DNA of 59,672 nucleotides, from the NCBI RefSeq assembly GCF_000159955.1, contig NZ_GG695971.1, positions 241,054 to 300,725 on the forward strand. Direction: 5' to 3'. The notes beneath the pieces were generated by a model that did not search any database, was not told the origin of the DNA, and saw nothing but the letters and a program-made list of their open reading frames with translations. Made by a program: the position numbers and the translations under genes. Positions within the stretch are counted from its first letter, which is position 1. The number at the start of each line of letters is the position of its first letter. This stretch comes from Paenibacillus sp. oral taxon 786 str. D14. GTDB lineage: Bacteria; Bacillota; Bacilli; Paenibacillales; Paenibacillaceae. Shown piece by piece: positions 49,363 through 58,428 of this stretch.

Positions 49363-49409
49363 CGGTTGCTTCACTCCTTTTTCATCATATATAAAAGGAA
49401 GATTCTGGG

Positions 49410-50483
49410 TTAGTTTAGCTGACCGGCCTGCTTGGCATAGGCGTCCCATAAGCCCCACAGATACATGATGCCAAGCGCTCGGTCGTACAGGCCGTATCCC
49501 GGACGGCATTCTTCGCCCCAGATGTGGCGGCCATGGTCGGGACGGGCATACCCCGTGAAACCGGTGTCATAATACGCTTTCACAATACCGGCGATATCGA
49601 CGGTGCCGTCTTGAGTCCGGTGTGACGTTTCCATGAAATCGCCGTTATCAAACACGCGCACATTGCGGATATGGGCAAACGGAATCCGGTCATGGAATTC
49701 ATGGATCATTGCGATGATATCATTGTCCGGATTCGCCCCCAGCGAGCCGCTGCACAACGTGATTCCGTTGGATGGACTATCAACGAGCTTCAGGAAGCGG
49801 CGCAGATTGTCCTGATTTGTGATGATGCGCGGCAGCCCAAAGATCGACCACGGCGGATCGTCCGGATGAATGGCCATTTTGATTCCGTGCTGCTCGGCCA
49901 CCGGAACGATTTCCTTCAGGAAATACTCCAGGTTGCGCCACAGATCTTCTTCCGTAACACCCCGATACGCCTCAAACAGGGAGGTTAGATGCTCCAGCCG
50001 CTCCGGTTCCCAACCGGGCATCGTCAGCGCGCTGTTCTGGTTGATCACCTTCACCAGCTCAAACGGATCGATATTGTGGATGCGGGCTTTCTCATAAAAT
50101 AACGCTGTCGAACCATCCGCCCCCGCTTTATGTAAATCCGTCCGCAGCCAGTCAAAGATCGGCATGAAATTGTAGCAGATCACCTTAACGCCGACTTTGG
50201 CGACTTTCTCAATCGTACGCTTGTAGTTTTCGATATACTGGTCGCGCGATGGCAGACCCAGCTTGATATCCTCATGCACGTTGACGCTTTCCACCACATC
50301 GAGGTGAAACCCATAGCGGTCAGCTTGCCGCTTCACCTCTTCGATTTTGTCCATCGGCCATTCTTCTCCGGCAGGCACGTCATGCAGCGACCATACGAGA
50401 CCCTCGACTCCGGGGATTTGCTTGATCTGATCCAGCGTGACCGTGTCATTGCCTTCGCCGAACCAACGAAATGTCATACGCAT
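49410..50483 (-). CDS. uxuA: Mannonate dehydratase
   Basis: This 357-aa TIM-barrel enzyme converts D-mannonate to 2-keto-3-deoxygluconate. Family motifs are intact: [24 protein letters not shown] at the start, [48 protein letters not shown] and [13 protein letters not shown], supplying the His, Cys and Asp metal ligands. With UxuB and the GntR regulator it forms a glucuronate-degradation operon that would use the uronic acid from glucuronoxylan. The start is ATG 50483 or 50477. Confidence 0.95.
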   Translation of the reverse strand: MRMTFRWFGEGNDTVTLDQIKQIPGVEGLVWSLHDVPAGEEWPMDKIEEVKRQADRYGFHLDVVESVNVHEDIKLGLPSRDQYIENYKRTIEKVAKVGVKVICYNFMPIFDWLRTDLHKAGADGSTALFYEKARIHNIDPFELVKVINQNSALTMPGWEPERLEHLTSLFEAYRGVTEEDLWRNLEYFLKEIVPVAEQHGIKMAIHPDDPPWSIFGLPRIITNQDNLRRFLKLVDSPSNGITLCSGSLGANPDNDIIAMIHEFHDRIPFAHIRNVRVFDNGDFMETSHRTQDGTVDIAGIVKAYYDTGFTGYARPDHGRHIWGEECRPGYGLYDRALGIMYLWGLWDAYAKQAGQLN

Positions 50484-50529
50484 ACTTTACCTTCACCGCC
50501 TATCTGGTTATTTGGGGGAGAGCTGGATG

Positions 50530-51213
50530 TTAGCTTTGCTTAAAATAGTCCGGATACCGCTCCTGCAACACCGGTAAATTGGAGATGCTGAGCTGCAAAT
50601 GCTCCATCATCAGCCGGTCGGCCCGATGGGCGTCGCGGGCAACAATCGCCTCATACATGTCTTGGTGCTGCTCGTAGAGATTCTCCCAATGCGGATCGGT
50701 TGTCAGCCAAAGCACTCGCGTCCGATTGAGGTGGGCGTTCATCTGCTGGATGACGTCCCAGGTACCCAGCTTGCGGCAGCCCGCAAATAGAATGCGGTGG
50801 AACTCCTCGTCCAGCGCAAACATCGCGTGATTGTCGTGCCGACGGATGCTGTCCTGCTGACGGGCCAAGTTGTCGGCCAGCTCGGTCAACAACGCTTCCG
50901 GGAACTGTTCGCAGGCGAGCCGGATCACGGCACGCTCCAACTGCTCCCGCATAAACCGCGCTTCCTCCACGAGCTCGGGGTCGATTAGCGATACCCGCGT
51001 GCCGCGCTGCGGCAGGACCACCACCAGCCCTTCCTGCGCAAGCCGTACGAAGCTCTCCCGCACCGGGGTGCGGCTCACCTGAAAGGCTAACGACATCTCC
51101 TTTTCAGACAGTGTAGTCCCCGGAGGCAGCTCCAGCGTGACGATCTGTTCCTTCAGCTTGGCATATACGGCGTTACCCGCCGAACCCGTCTGTGTCAGCC
51201 ATTTGTCGCTCAT
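50530..51213 (-). CDS. GntR-family regulator of uxu genes (FadR subfamily)
   Basis: This 227-aa protein has an N-terminal winged helix (AVYAKLKEQIVTLELPPGTTLSEKEMSLAFQVSRTPVRESFVRLAQEGLVVVLPQRGTRVS) and a C-terminal FCD ligand domain (EEARFMREQLERAVIRLACEQ, FALDEEFHRILF, DMYEAIVARDAHRADRLMMEHL) with metal-binding residues. The ATG at 51213 has AGGAGGTGA upstream. It is the first gene of the uxuA-uxuB operon and probably represses it until a hexuronate intermediate binds; a perfect palindrome upstream is its likely operator. Confidence 0.9.
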   Translation of the reverse strand: MSDKWLTQTGSAGNAVYAKLKEQIVTLELPPGTTLSEKEMSLAFQVSRTPVRESFVRLAQEGLVVVLPQRGTRVSLIDPELVEEARFMREQLERAVIRLACEQFPEALLTELADNLARQQDSIRRHDNHAMFALDEEFHRILFAGCRKLGTWDVIQQMNAHLNRTRVLWLTTDPHWENLYEQHQDMYEAIVARDAHRADRLMMEHLQLSISNLPVLQERYPDYFKQS

Positions 51214-51319
51214 CCATTCACCTCCTTTGGGCAGGAGCCCTGCTCTAGCATTTGATCTCGTTCCATCTTGCCTAATGTCCATTCTCTGTCTTGGTGCTCT
51301 TCCCAGATCCATTTAACTG

Positions 51320-51341
51320 CCATACTTGTATGGTAGTATGG
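51320..51341 (-). promoter_or_regulatory. Palindromic operator candidate for the uxu GntR regulator
   Basis: CCATACT (51320-51326) and AGTATGG (51335-51341) are a perfect 7-bp inverted repeat with an 8-nt spacer, about 107 nt before the GntR start. The region 51214-51568 holds no other gene apart from the coding 5' extension of the next entry. Confidence 0.55.
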
Positions 51342-51568
51342 AACTTGCTGGTTAGCAAGAGGCAAAATTGATTTACCCGCATATTTTCTACCGTATAAAT
51401 TTGCAAACTTCAAAAATACAACAATTGCGCGGTTGAGGTAGGAATACCCCTGAATCCCAATTTAATAGGATAGAAGTACCTATCGATGAAAGTGGGTGGT
51501 GGAACATCCTTGACGAGCGAAGTTCTTCGATCCTTGCCCTGGTTCAACAGACCCCAGGCTACCTCTCA

Positions 51569-53629
51569 GTGCAAGAATTGATGGATGTCTTCCATGTCTC
51601 CAAGCGGACGATTTACTACGACATGGACAAAATCAATCACTGGCTTCGCCAAGGCGGGCTGGCTCCCGTGCAATATGTACGCGGCCGAGGCTTTTTGCTC
51701 CCCGAAGCATCGAGATCCCAGCTTCCGAGCATGGCCCAATCCGTACAGCCGCAACAATACTATCTATCCAGCGGTGAGCGAAAGGCCTTGCTTTGCCTGA
51801 GACTCGTCAACCGGAGTACCCCCCTGTTCTTGCATGATATGGAGGCTTTGCTTCAGGTTAGCCGGGGAACCGCCCATGCGGAGCTCAAGCGTCTGAAGAA
51901 AGAGCTGGAAGATTATGCGCTAAGCATCCAGTTCGACCGGAAACAGGGCTATTTTATTCAAGGGAATGAGAAAGACATTCGGGCGGTCTTGTCTCGCTTC
52001 TTATTCGAGCAGCTGTCGTATGCTGACTGGAATCCTTCGTCTCCTGCCTTTGACGGCCTCATTCACACGGATTTATTCCGGCGCCACTTCCCAGCGTTCC
52101 GGGAGGAGGAGCTGGACTCCGTATACCGGATCATCGTCTCCACCGAGCAGCAGATTGGCATGGAATGGACAGATGAGACGATTCTGCATTTGACCCTGCG
52201 CATTTGGTTGTCCGCCAACCGCATGAAGCAAGGGCGAACGGTACAGCTGGAGGAAGAAGAGAAGGCGGCCTTACGCGAAACGCTCCAGTTCAAGGCGGCG
52301 ACGCAAATCGCTGATGAGCTTGGGGAACGGTTTGACCTTCGCGTACCGGAAGACGAGATTGGGTACTTGGCGATTTATTTGCTGGCGGCCAAAGTGAATC
52401 GAGTCGAGGTGGAATCCGACACTTGGGAGACGAAGCGACTGCGTGCAGCGACAGAGGAGGTTATTGACCTGTTCGCTAAGAACGGCTGCGTCTATTTTCA
52501 GAACCGGGAGGCTTTGGTTAAGCAGCTGTTCCTTCACGTCAAATCGATGTTTTATCGCATCAAATATGGACTCACCATCGATAACCCGCTGACGGACAAA
52601 ATCCTGGAAGAGTACCGGGAAGTGTACGAGCTGACTCGAAAATCCGCTTCCCCGCTGGAGCGGTTATTCGAGAAGCCGTTAGGCCGTCATGAGATCGCCT
52701 ATCTGACGATGCATTTTGGGGGCTGGCTCAAAAGGGAGCAAGCGAAAACGGAGCATCGGAAACGAGCTGCTGTCGTTTGTGTAAACGGAGTTTCGGCTTC
52801 AAGGCTGCTTAAAAATCAGCTGGAGCAGCTCTTCCCCTCCCTGGATTTAGTGGCAGTGCTGTCCCTGCGAGAATTCGAGAAATTCACGGATCCCGTCGAC
52901 CTGATCTTCTCTACGGTTCCCTTGTCGGGCTGTCAGGTTCCGGTGTTTATCTTGAACGCGGTAATGAGCGATGCCGAGAAGACGCATCTGCTAAGTCGGG
53001 TGAACCCTTATCTGGGGGTGGCTGAGGGCAGCTCTGCCTTTCCTGCGGCGCAGGAAATTGTGGATTTGGTGAGCCAACACGTCGCCATTCCCGATCGAGA
53101 GGCGCTGCTAAGGGATATCCAGCGGTATCTGTCATCAACTAAAGTCCAGCCGCCTAAATCGAAGGAGAATAAGCCAACACTTGCTGATCTGTTAAATCCT
53201 TCACGCATTACGATACGGGAACAGGCCTTGGGATGGCGTGAAGCAATCCGGCTTGCAGCCCAGCCGTTGCTGCAGGAAGGAACTATAACTGACGGTTACG
53301 TACAAGCGATGATCGATTACATCGATCGATACGGGCCCTACATAATTGCCACGCCGGGGGTTGCGATCGCGCATGCCAGGCCCGAGGACGGGGCGGTTCG
53401 GGCCTCCATATCCTTGCTAGTCATTCGAGATGGAGTTCCCTTCAGTGATCAGCCGAATCACCTCGTCAATCTGATATTCGTTATGGTTGGCGTCGATGGA
53501 CAGTTCCACCTAAAGGCACTGACCCAATTGGCGAACCTCTTGATGGAAGAGAGGAACCGTCACGTTCTGGGGAGCACGGACGACAAAGCCGAAATGATGC
53601 ATTTATTCCAACATTATTCTGATGCTTGA
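51569..53629 (+). CDS. PRD-containing PTS-linked transcription activator, 5' end unclear
   Basis: From the first in-frame start (GTG 51569) this is 686 aa: HTH (DVFHVSKRTIYYDMDKI), two PRDs (around residues 165-275 and 285-390), an EIIB-like domain (AAVVCVNGVSASRLLKNQLEQLF) and a C-terminal EIIA domain with His in GVAIAHARPEDG. PTS proteins would phosphorylate its histidines to set activity. It probably controls the PTS operon that starts 24 nt later. The same frame is open and coding-like upstream (SSSILALVQQTPGYLSVQE) to about 51515 but has no start codon. The best ribosome binding site (GGTGG then TTG 51510) is in another frame, so a small frameshift near 51512-51518 is likely. Confidence 0.85.
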   Translation: MQELMDVFHVSKRTIYYDMDKINHWLRQGGLAPVQYVRGRGFLLPEASRSQLPSMAQSVQPQQYYLSSGERKALLCLRLVNRSTPLFLHDMEALLQVSRGTAHAELKRLKKELEDYALSIQFDRKQGYFIQGNEKDIRAVLSRFLFEQLSYADWNPSSPAFDGLIHTDLFRRHFPAFREEELDSVYRIIVSTEQQIGMEWTDETILHLTLRIWLSANRMKQGRTVQLEEEEKAALRETLQFKAATQIADELGERFDLRVPEDEIGYLAIYLLAAKVNRVEVESDTWETKRLRAATEEVIDLFAKNGCVYFQNREALVKQLFLHVKSMFYRIKYGLTIDNPLTDKILEEYREVYELTRKSASPLERLFEKPLGRHEIAYLTMHFGGWLKREQAKTEHRKRAAVVCVNGVSASRLLKNQLEQLFPSLDLVAVLSLREFEKFTDPVDLIFSTVPLSGCQVPVFILNAVMSDAEKTHLLSRVNPYLGVAEGSSAFPAAQEIVDLVSQHVAIPDREALLRDIQRYLSSTKVQPPKSKENKPTLADLLNPSRITIREQALGWREAIRLAAQPLLQEGTITDGYVQAMIDYIDRYGPYIIATPGVAIAHARPEDGAVRASISLLVIRDGVPFSDQPNHLVNLIFVMVGVDGQFHLKALTQLANLLMEERNRHVLGSTDDKAEMMHLFQHYSDA

Positions 53630-53652
53630 CGGATATTTAAGGAGGATTATCG

Positions 53653-54108
53653 ATGCGTTTTCTGGATACAAGTCTGATCTCGCTGGATGTTGAAGCGAAG
53701 GACGCGCAGGAGGCGATTCGCGCTGCCGGGCAGTTATTAGTTGAGATCGGGGCGGCTGAGGACAGCTACGTGGAAGCGATGCTGACGGCTTTTCAAGAAC
53801 AGGGGCCCTATATCGTGGTCGCTCCGCACATTGCAATCCCTCATGCCAAAGCGGAGTCCGGTGTTCATGAAGCCTCGGTTTCCTTCGTCCGGCTGAAGCA
53901 GCCCGTGGCCTTTGGACATCCCGAGAATGATCCCGTCGAGCTCGTGTTCGCCCTAGGCTCCTCGTCAAGCTCGGAGCATATCGACCTGTTACGCAGATTA
54001 ACCACTTTACTCAATGAACCCACGAATATTGAGGCGTTGAAAGCAGCGAGAACCCCTGACGATATCGAGGGATTGATCCAATCCTCAAATATCGAGCAGG
54101 GAGAATAA
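53653..54108 (+). CDS. PTS EIIA component, fructose/mannitol-ascorbate type
   Basis: This 151-aa EIIA has its phospho-accepting His64 in VAPHIAIPHAKAESGV, then ELVFALGSSSSSEHIDLLRRLTTLLNE. It takes phosphate from HPr-P and passes it to the EIIB encoded 21 nt downstream. The C-terminal EIIA domain of the adjacent activator is a homologue. The ATG at 53653 follows AAGGAGG. Confidence 0.92.
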   Translation: MRFLDTSLISLDVEAKDAQEAIRAAGQLLVEIGAAEDSYVEAMLTAFQEQGPYIVVAPHIAIPHAKAESGVHEASVSFVRLKQPVAFGHPENDPVELVFALGSSSSSEHIDLLRRLTTLLNEPTNIEALKAARTPDDIEGLIQSSNIEQGE

Positions 54109-54128
54109 CCAACACAGGAGGAATCACC

Positions 54129-54392
54129 ATGAAGATCATCTGCGTTTGCGGTTTAGGACAAGGAACCAGCTTGATTTTACGCATGAATGTGGAAACGGTG
54201 CTAAGGGAGATGGGGATCCAGGCTGAGGTGGATCATATGGATGTCTCTTCGGCCTCGAGTATGCCGGCAGATTATATTATTACGAACAATGAGCTGGCTC
54301 GAAGCCTGCCTGACCATTCGGCACAAATCATCATCGTCAACAATTACTTTGACTTAGAGGAGATTCGGCAAAACCTGAAAGAAGCTATGTAA
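54129..54392 (+). CDS. PTS EIIB component, ascorbate (UlaB) type
   Basis: This 87-aa EIIB has the UlaB-like phosphocysteine loop C7-G-L-G-Q-G-T-S near the N-terminus. It carries phosphate from EIIA to the incoming sugar at the membrane EIIC. The ATG follows AGGAGG, and the gene lies between EIIA and EIIC. A second Cys (Cys5) precedes the active one. Confidence 0.92.
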   Translation: MKIICVCGLGQGTSLILRMNVETVLREMGIQAEVDHMDVSSASSMPADYIITNNELARSLPDHSAQIIIVNNYFDLEEIRQNLKEAM

Positions 54393-54411
54393 AAAGAAGG
54401 AGGAAGGGACA

Positions 54412-55710
54412 ATGGATGTTTTATTCTGGATATCCAACAACATCTTTGGGACACCGGCAATTCTTCTTGGCTTCATCGTTTTATTAGGTTTACTGCTGCA
54501 AAAGAAATCGACCAGTCAAGTGATCAGCGGCACATTTAAGGCGGTGATTGGGTTCCTCATCATCTCCGCCGGTTCCGGCGTCATCGTTGGGGCATTGAAC
54601 GTATTCGAGCCCATGTGGAAAGAAGTGTTCGGGCTGGAGTCGGAAAGCCTGTCGAACTTCCTTGGTCAGGAGACCTTTAATGCGCAGTTTGGCGGCTCCG
54701 TGACGATGGCGATGCTGCTTGGTTTTCTGATTAACGTGCTGTTGGCTCGGTTCACGAAGTTCAAGTACATTTACTTGACCGGACACATGATGTTCTGGAC
54801 GTCCACCATTTTTACCGGAATCGTGATTCATACCGCCGGAGATTCGGTTCCACGGTGGGGGCTGATTCTGTTCATCGCGATCATCCTGGGGGTTTACTGG
54901 ACCTTCCAGCCCGCACTGACTCAGCCATTCATGCGCAAAATTATGGGGAATGACAATATCGCACTGGGGCATACGTCGGCAGCAGCCGGTCTGCTCGGGG
55001 CGCTCTTAGGGAAATGGTTAGGGAACAAAGAGAATGATACCGAAAAAATCAAGGTGCCGAAGGGGCTGGAGTTTCTTCGCGATTCTAACGTCATTACGGC
55101 GTTGTGCATGGGCTTGTTGTTCTTCGTAGGCGCGGTTGTGCTCATGCTCAAAGGAACGCCGGAAGCGCAGAACTTGGTGGCCCAGTCCGGAGATCAAAAC
55201 TTCATTATTTATTCGATCGTTCAATCGCTGACCTTTGCAGGCGGGATTGCCATCGTCCTGCTTGGGGTCCGGATGTTTATCGGGGAGCTCGTTCCGGCAT
55301 TTAACGGGATTGCGACCAAGCTCGTCCCGGGTGCAAAACCGGCGCTCGATTGCCCGGTGGTTTATCCATATGCACCCAATGCGGTGATTCTCGGTTTCCT
55401 TGGCGCCTTCGTCGGGGCGTTAATCTGGCTGGTTGTGCTGGGGAACACGGTGGCGTACATTTTCGTCCCAACGATGATCGTGTTGTTCTTCCACGGGGCG
55501 ACGGCCGGGGTATTCGGGAACTCCACCGGCGGGGTCAGAGGGGCATTGTTGGGTGGTTTCATCACCGCAACGATCGTGGCTTGGGGCCAATTCATCATGG
55601 TTCGTTATCTGATTTCCACGACGGTGCCGGACACAGCCATGTGGGCAGCCGATACGGATATGTTCATCCTCGGACCGATCATTCGCTTGCTGTCGCAGCT
55701 CCTGTTCTAA
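54412..55710 (+). CDS. PTS EIIC component, ascorbate (UlaA/SgaT) family
   Basis: This 432-aa membrane protein has about 10-11 hydrophobic segments and UlaA-family motifs: TPAILLGFIVLLGLLLQKKS, FKAVIGFLIISAGSGVIVGAL, YWTFQPALTQPFMRKIMGNDNIALGHT, LVPGAKPALDCPVVYPYAPNAVILGF and HGATAGVFGNSTGGVRGALLGG. UlaA transports and phosphorylates L-ascorbate in E. coli. Here no ulaG-type lactonase, ulaD, ulaE or ulaF gene follows; a phosphotriesterase-family gene does, so the substrate is probably a different lactone or pentose derivative. Confidence 0.92.
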   Translation: MDVLFWISNNIFGTPAILLGFIVLLGLLLQKKSTSQVISGTFKAVIGFLIISAGSGVIVGALNVFEPMWKEVFGLESESLSNFLGQETFNAQFGGSVTMAMLLGFLINVLLARFTKFKYIYLTGHMMFWTSTIFTGIVIHTAGDSVPRWGLILFIAIILGVYWTFQPALTQPFMRKIMGNDNIALGHTSAAAGLLGALLGKWLGNKENDTEKIKVPKGLEFLRDSNVITALCMGLLFFVGAVVLMLKGTPEAQNLVAQSGDQNFIIYSIVQSLTFAGGIAIVLLGVRMFIGELVPAFNGIATKLVPGAKPALDCPVVYPYAPNAVILGFLGAFVGALIWLVVLGNTVAYIFVPTMIVLFFHGATAGVFGNSTGGVRGALLGGFITATIVAWGQFIMVRYLISTTVPDTAMWAADTDMFILGPIIRLLSQLLF

Positions 55711-55758
55711 GGATGTGATCCATCGGAAGGTTACAAATCAGCTTGGGGGGACGCCGAG

Positions 55759-56751
55759 ATGAGCTTCATACGTACGCTGGACGGGGATATCCCCAAAGAT
55801 CAGCTAGGGTTTACTTATTCGCATGAACATCTCGTCTGTCGGCCTGCCTACTGGTCGGAGCGCGGGGAAGACGATTTGTTGCTGGATGATCCGGAGAAAT
55901 CCAAACGTGACGTGTTTGATTTTAAGCGGCATGGCGGGGAGGCGATCGTCGACGCAACGGCGATTGATTACGGCCGAGATGTGCAGGCGGTAGTTGACAT
56001 CATGAAGGAAACCGGGGTGCGCGTTATTGGGACCGCCGGGTTTAACAAGAGCTTCCTTTGGGATGCCCAGATCAAGGATGAACTGAAGCCGATCATCGGC
56101 AATTACGACACGTATTACGAATGGATTGAAGCGAAGAGCATCAACGAATTAGCCGAATTCGTGATTCGCGAGGTTGAGGAAGGCTTAGAAGGTACACCCT
56201 TCAAAGCAGGCCAGGTGAAATTCGGGACGGGGTATAACCGGATTACGCCGCTGGAGGAGAAAACGCTGCGGGCGGTTGCCAGGGCCCATCACGAAACCAA
56301 GGCCCCGATCCACTCCCATACCGAGGTTGGGACGATGGGCTTGGAACAACTTGAGCTGCTTCGCAGCGAGCGGGTTGATCTTCACTTTATCAGCCTGGGT
56401 CACATGGATCGCAATCCAGATCCTTATTATCATGAGCAAATTGCCAAGACCGGGGCTTATCTCTCCTTCGACGGCATCGGCAAGATCAAGTACGGCCCGG
56501 AGAGCACCCGAATCGGGCTGATCCTCGAGCTCGTCCGCAAAGGCTACGCCAATCAGATCCTCATCAGCGGAGATACCGCCCGGAAATCGTATTACAAGCA
56601 TTACGATTATGGGTTGGGACTGGAGTACATTATTGCTAAATGGGTTCCACGGTTTGTGGCCGAAGCGGAACAGGCGGGATTTGACGGGCAGCAGCTGGTG
56701 CATCAATTTTTTGTGGAAAATCCGGCGAACTGCTTTAGCTTCAAGCGATGA
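55759..56751 (+). CDS. Phosphotriesterase-family metal hydrolase, probable phospho-sugar lactonase
   Basis: This 330-aa amidohydrolase-superfamily enzyme keeps all expected metal ligands: His22 and His24 (SHEHL), Lys154 (QVKFGTG), His185 or 187 (PIHSHTE), His215 (LGHMDRN) and Asp272 (ISGDTAR). Bacterial cog1735 homologues next to PTS genes have been shown to be phosphofuranose lactonases rather than organophosphate hydrolases. Its place directly after an ascorbate-type EIIC supports hydrolysis of a phosphorylated lactone made during uptake. The ATG at 55759 follows a GGGGGG stretch. Confidence 0.9.
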   Translation: MSFIRTLDGDIPKDQLGFTYSHEHLVCRPAYWSERGEDDLLLDDPEKSKRDVFDFKRHGGEAIVDATAIDYGRDVQAVVDIMKETGVRVIGTAGFNKSFLWDAQIKDELKPIIGNYDTYYEWIEAKSINELAEFVIREVEEGLEGTPFKAGQVKFGTGYNRITPLEEKTLRAVARAHHETKAPIHSHTEVGTMGLEQLELLRSERVDLHFISLGHMDRNPDPYYHEQIAKTGAYLSFDGIGKIKYGPESTRIGLILELVRKGYANQILISGDTARKSYYKHYDYGLGLEYIIAKWVPRFVAEAEQAGFDGQQLVHQFFVENPANCFSFKR

Positions 56752-56764
56752 GGGGGCGTGGTGA

Positions 56765-57511
56765 TTGATCTTTCAATACGAAAATGCCTATGACATTGCG
56801 GAAAAAATCAAGCGCATGCCCTGCGCGATCCTGCCGATTGGTGCGGTGGAGGCCCATGGCCCCCACCTGCCGCTTGGCACGGATAACCTGCTGGCCGAGC
56901 GGCTGGCGCTCCGGCTGGCCGAACGGACGGAAAGCTTGGTGCTCCCGACGTTACCGTACGGCCAAGTGTGGAGCCTGCAAAACTTCCCTGGCAGCATTAA
57001 CGTCTCCAACGAGGCGCTGATCCGGATGCTGTACGACATTGGGGAGAGTTTATATCGCCAAGGCTTGCGGATCTATGTCATGCTGAACGGACATCTCGGC
57101 AACGCCGTAGCGCTGAAGGAGGCTGCACGCCTGCTTTATAAGGACATTCCCGAGTTGAAGGTCTACTATTTCTTCTATCCGGGAACGAAACAGGTGATTG
57201 AGCAGGTGAGGGAAACGCCGGCGTCCCACGCATCCTACTTCCATGCCTGTGAGCTGGAGACCTCCTACATGCTCTATTTGGCGGGAGAGTATGTCGATAT
57301 GGATAAAGCCGTAACGGATATTCCTCACATTGGGCTGGAAGCGGATTGCACGCCAACGCCCTGGGAGGAATTTACGTCCACCGCGGTTCTCGGCGATGCG
57401 AAGCTCGCGACCAAAGAAAAGGGCGAACAGATCATCGAAGCCGCCTTGAATGCGATGGCCGCTATGATTGAAGGGGCTAAGCAACGTTTGCCAAACGGGA
57501 AGGAGACGTGA
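56765..57511 (+). CDS. Creatininase-family hydrolase
   Basis: This 248-aa protein has the creatininase metal-site motifs: AILPIGAVEAHGPHLPLGTDN (Glu, His and Asp ligands), then VMLNGHLGNAVALKEAARLL, and SHASYFHACELETSYML with the second-shell His and Glu. The family hydrolyses cyclic amides and related C-N bonds, for example creatinine and formamidopyrimidines. With a sugar PTS it might act on an amide- or lactam-containing sugar, or have a new role. The TTG at 56765 lies 7 nt after GAGGGGG and 13 nt after the upstream stop. Confidence 0.9.
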   Translation: MIFQYENAYDIAEKIKRMPCAILPIGAVEAHGPHLPLGTDNLLAERLALRLAERTESLVLPTLPYGQVWSLQNFPGSINVSNEALIRMLYDIGESLYRQGLRIYVMLNGHLGNAVALKEAARLLYKDIPELKVYYFFYPGTKQVIEQVRETPASHASYFHACELETSYMLYLAGEYVDMDKAVTDIPHIGLEADCTPTPWEEFTSTAVLGDAKLATKEKGEQIIEAALNAMAAMIEGAKQRLPNGKET

Positions 57512-57514
57512 TCT

Positions 57515-58252
57515 ATGATGCTGCATGAGTATGTGGAGCAGATCCGTCGCAGCCTCGACCAGATCGAGGAACGGGAAGCAGAGCGCATTAGACAGGCGGC
57601 TCGGAAGACGGCGGAAACGATCATGCAGGGAGGCGTGATCCACTTGTTTGGATGCGGACACTCTCACATTCTCACCGAGGAAGTGTTCTATCGCGCGGGA
57701 GGACTGGCACCGATTCATCCCATTTTGGTCGAACCGTTGATGCTGCATGAAGGTGCCGTTCGCTCCTCAGAGCTGGAACGGCAGAACGGGCTGGCTGCGT
57801 CGTTTATGCACAATCAGGACATTCGTCCGGGAGAGGTGATGATCGTGTTATCGACCTCCGGCAGGAACCCGGTGCCGGTGGATGTCGTCCAAATCGCGAA
57901 GGCGAAGGGGGCTTACACGATTGGCATCACCTCGCTCCAGTATTCGCAGAGCCAGCCGTCTCGGCATGTGAGCGGGAAACATTTATATGATGCTGTCGAC
58001 TTGGTGATTGATAATCATGCGGTGAAGGGAGATGCGGTGCTGACCTATCCGGGAGTGCCGGTACCGTTCGCACCGACGTCAACGGTGATCGGAGCTGTTA
58101 TTCTGAACGGTATCTTTGCCGAGGCGATCGTGATGATGACCGATCAGGGTTATGAGCCTCCTGTATTCTTAAGTGGAAATATCGACGGGGCGGATGAGCG
58201 AAACAGGCAATTGATCGCTCGATACCGCGATCGGATCTCTTTATTGTCCTAA
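57515..58252 (+). CDS. SIS-domain phosphosugar isomerase/binding protein (UPF0309-like)
   Basis: This 245-aa SIS-domain protein has VIHLFGCGHSHILTEEVFYRAGGLAPIHPI, the phosphosugar-binding Ser/Thr loop VMIVLSTSGRNPVPVD, and AYTIGITSLQYS. UPF0309 members are found with PTS operons and probably isomerise a phosphosugar in the cytoplasm. ATG 57515 or 57518 follows AAGGAG, 3 nt after the creatininase stop. It ends the operon before a terminator. Confidence 0.88.
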   Translation: MMLHEYVEQIRRSLDQIEEREAERIRQAARKTAETIMQGGVIHLFGCGHSHILTEEVFYRAGGLAPIHPILVEPLMLHEGAVRSSELERQNGLAASFMHNQDIRPGEVMIVLSTSGRNPVPVDVVQIAKAKGAYTIGITSLQYSQSQPSRHVSGKHLYDAVDLVIDNHAVKGDAVLTYPGVPVPFAPTSTVIGAVILNGIFAEAIVMMTDQGYEPPVFLSGNIDGADERNRQLIARYRDRISLLS

Positions 58253-58257
58253 TTGAA

Positions 58258-58305
58258 CCGCACAGTGAAGGTTGGCATGATCCGGCCTTGGCTGTGCGGA
58301 TTTTT
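58258..58305 (+). terminator. PTS operon terminator
   Basis: CCGCACAG (58258-58265) pairs with CTGTGCGG (58291-58298 region), with inner AAGG/CCTT pairs, followed by ATTTTTG. Confidence 0.85.
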
Positions 58306-58428
58306 GTCGTGATGGATTGATTTGGATAAATAGAAGCGCGAAATGCACATGGAAATGTACTGGGGACCGTGTTACCTTAACGTTGAAATCACGATAAGAC
58401 CAGCTGTACTCGAGAAGGAGGCGAAGGA

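Noticed and set aside
55759..56751. Organophosphate-degrading phosphotriesterase
   Set aside because: The metal ligands are shared across the family, but the PTS context points to a phospho-lactone substrate.
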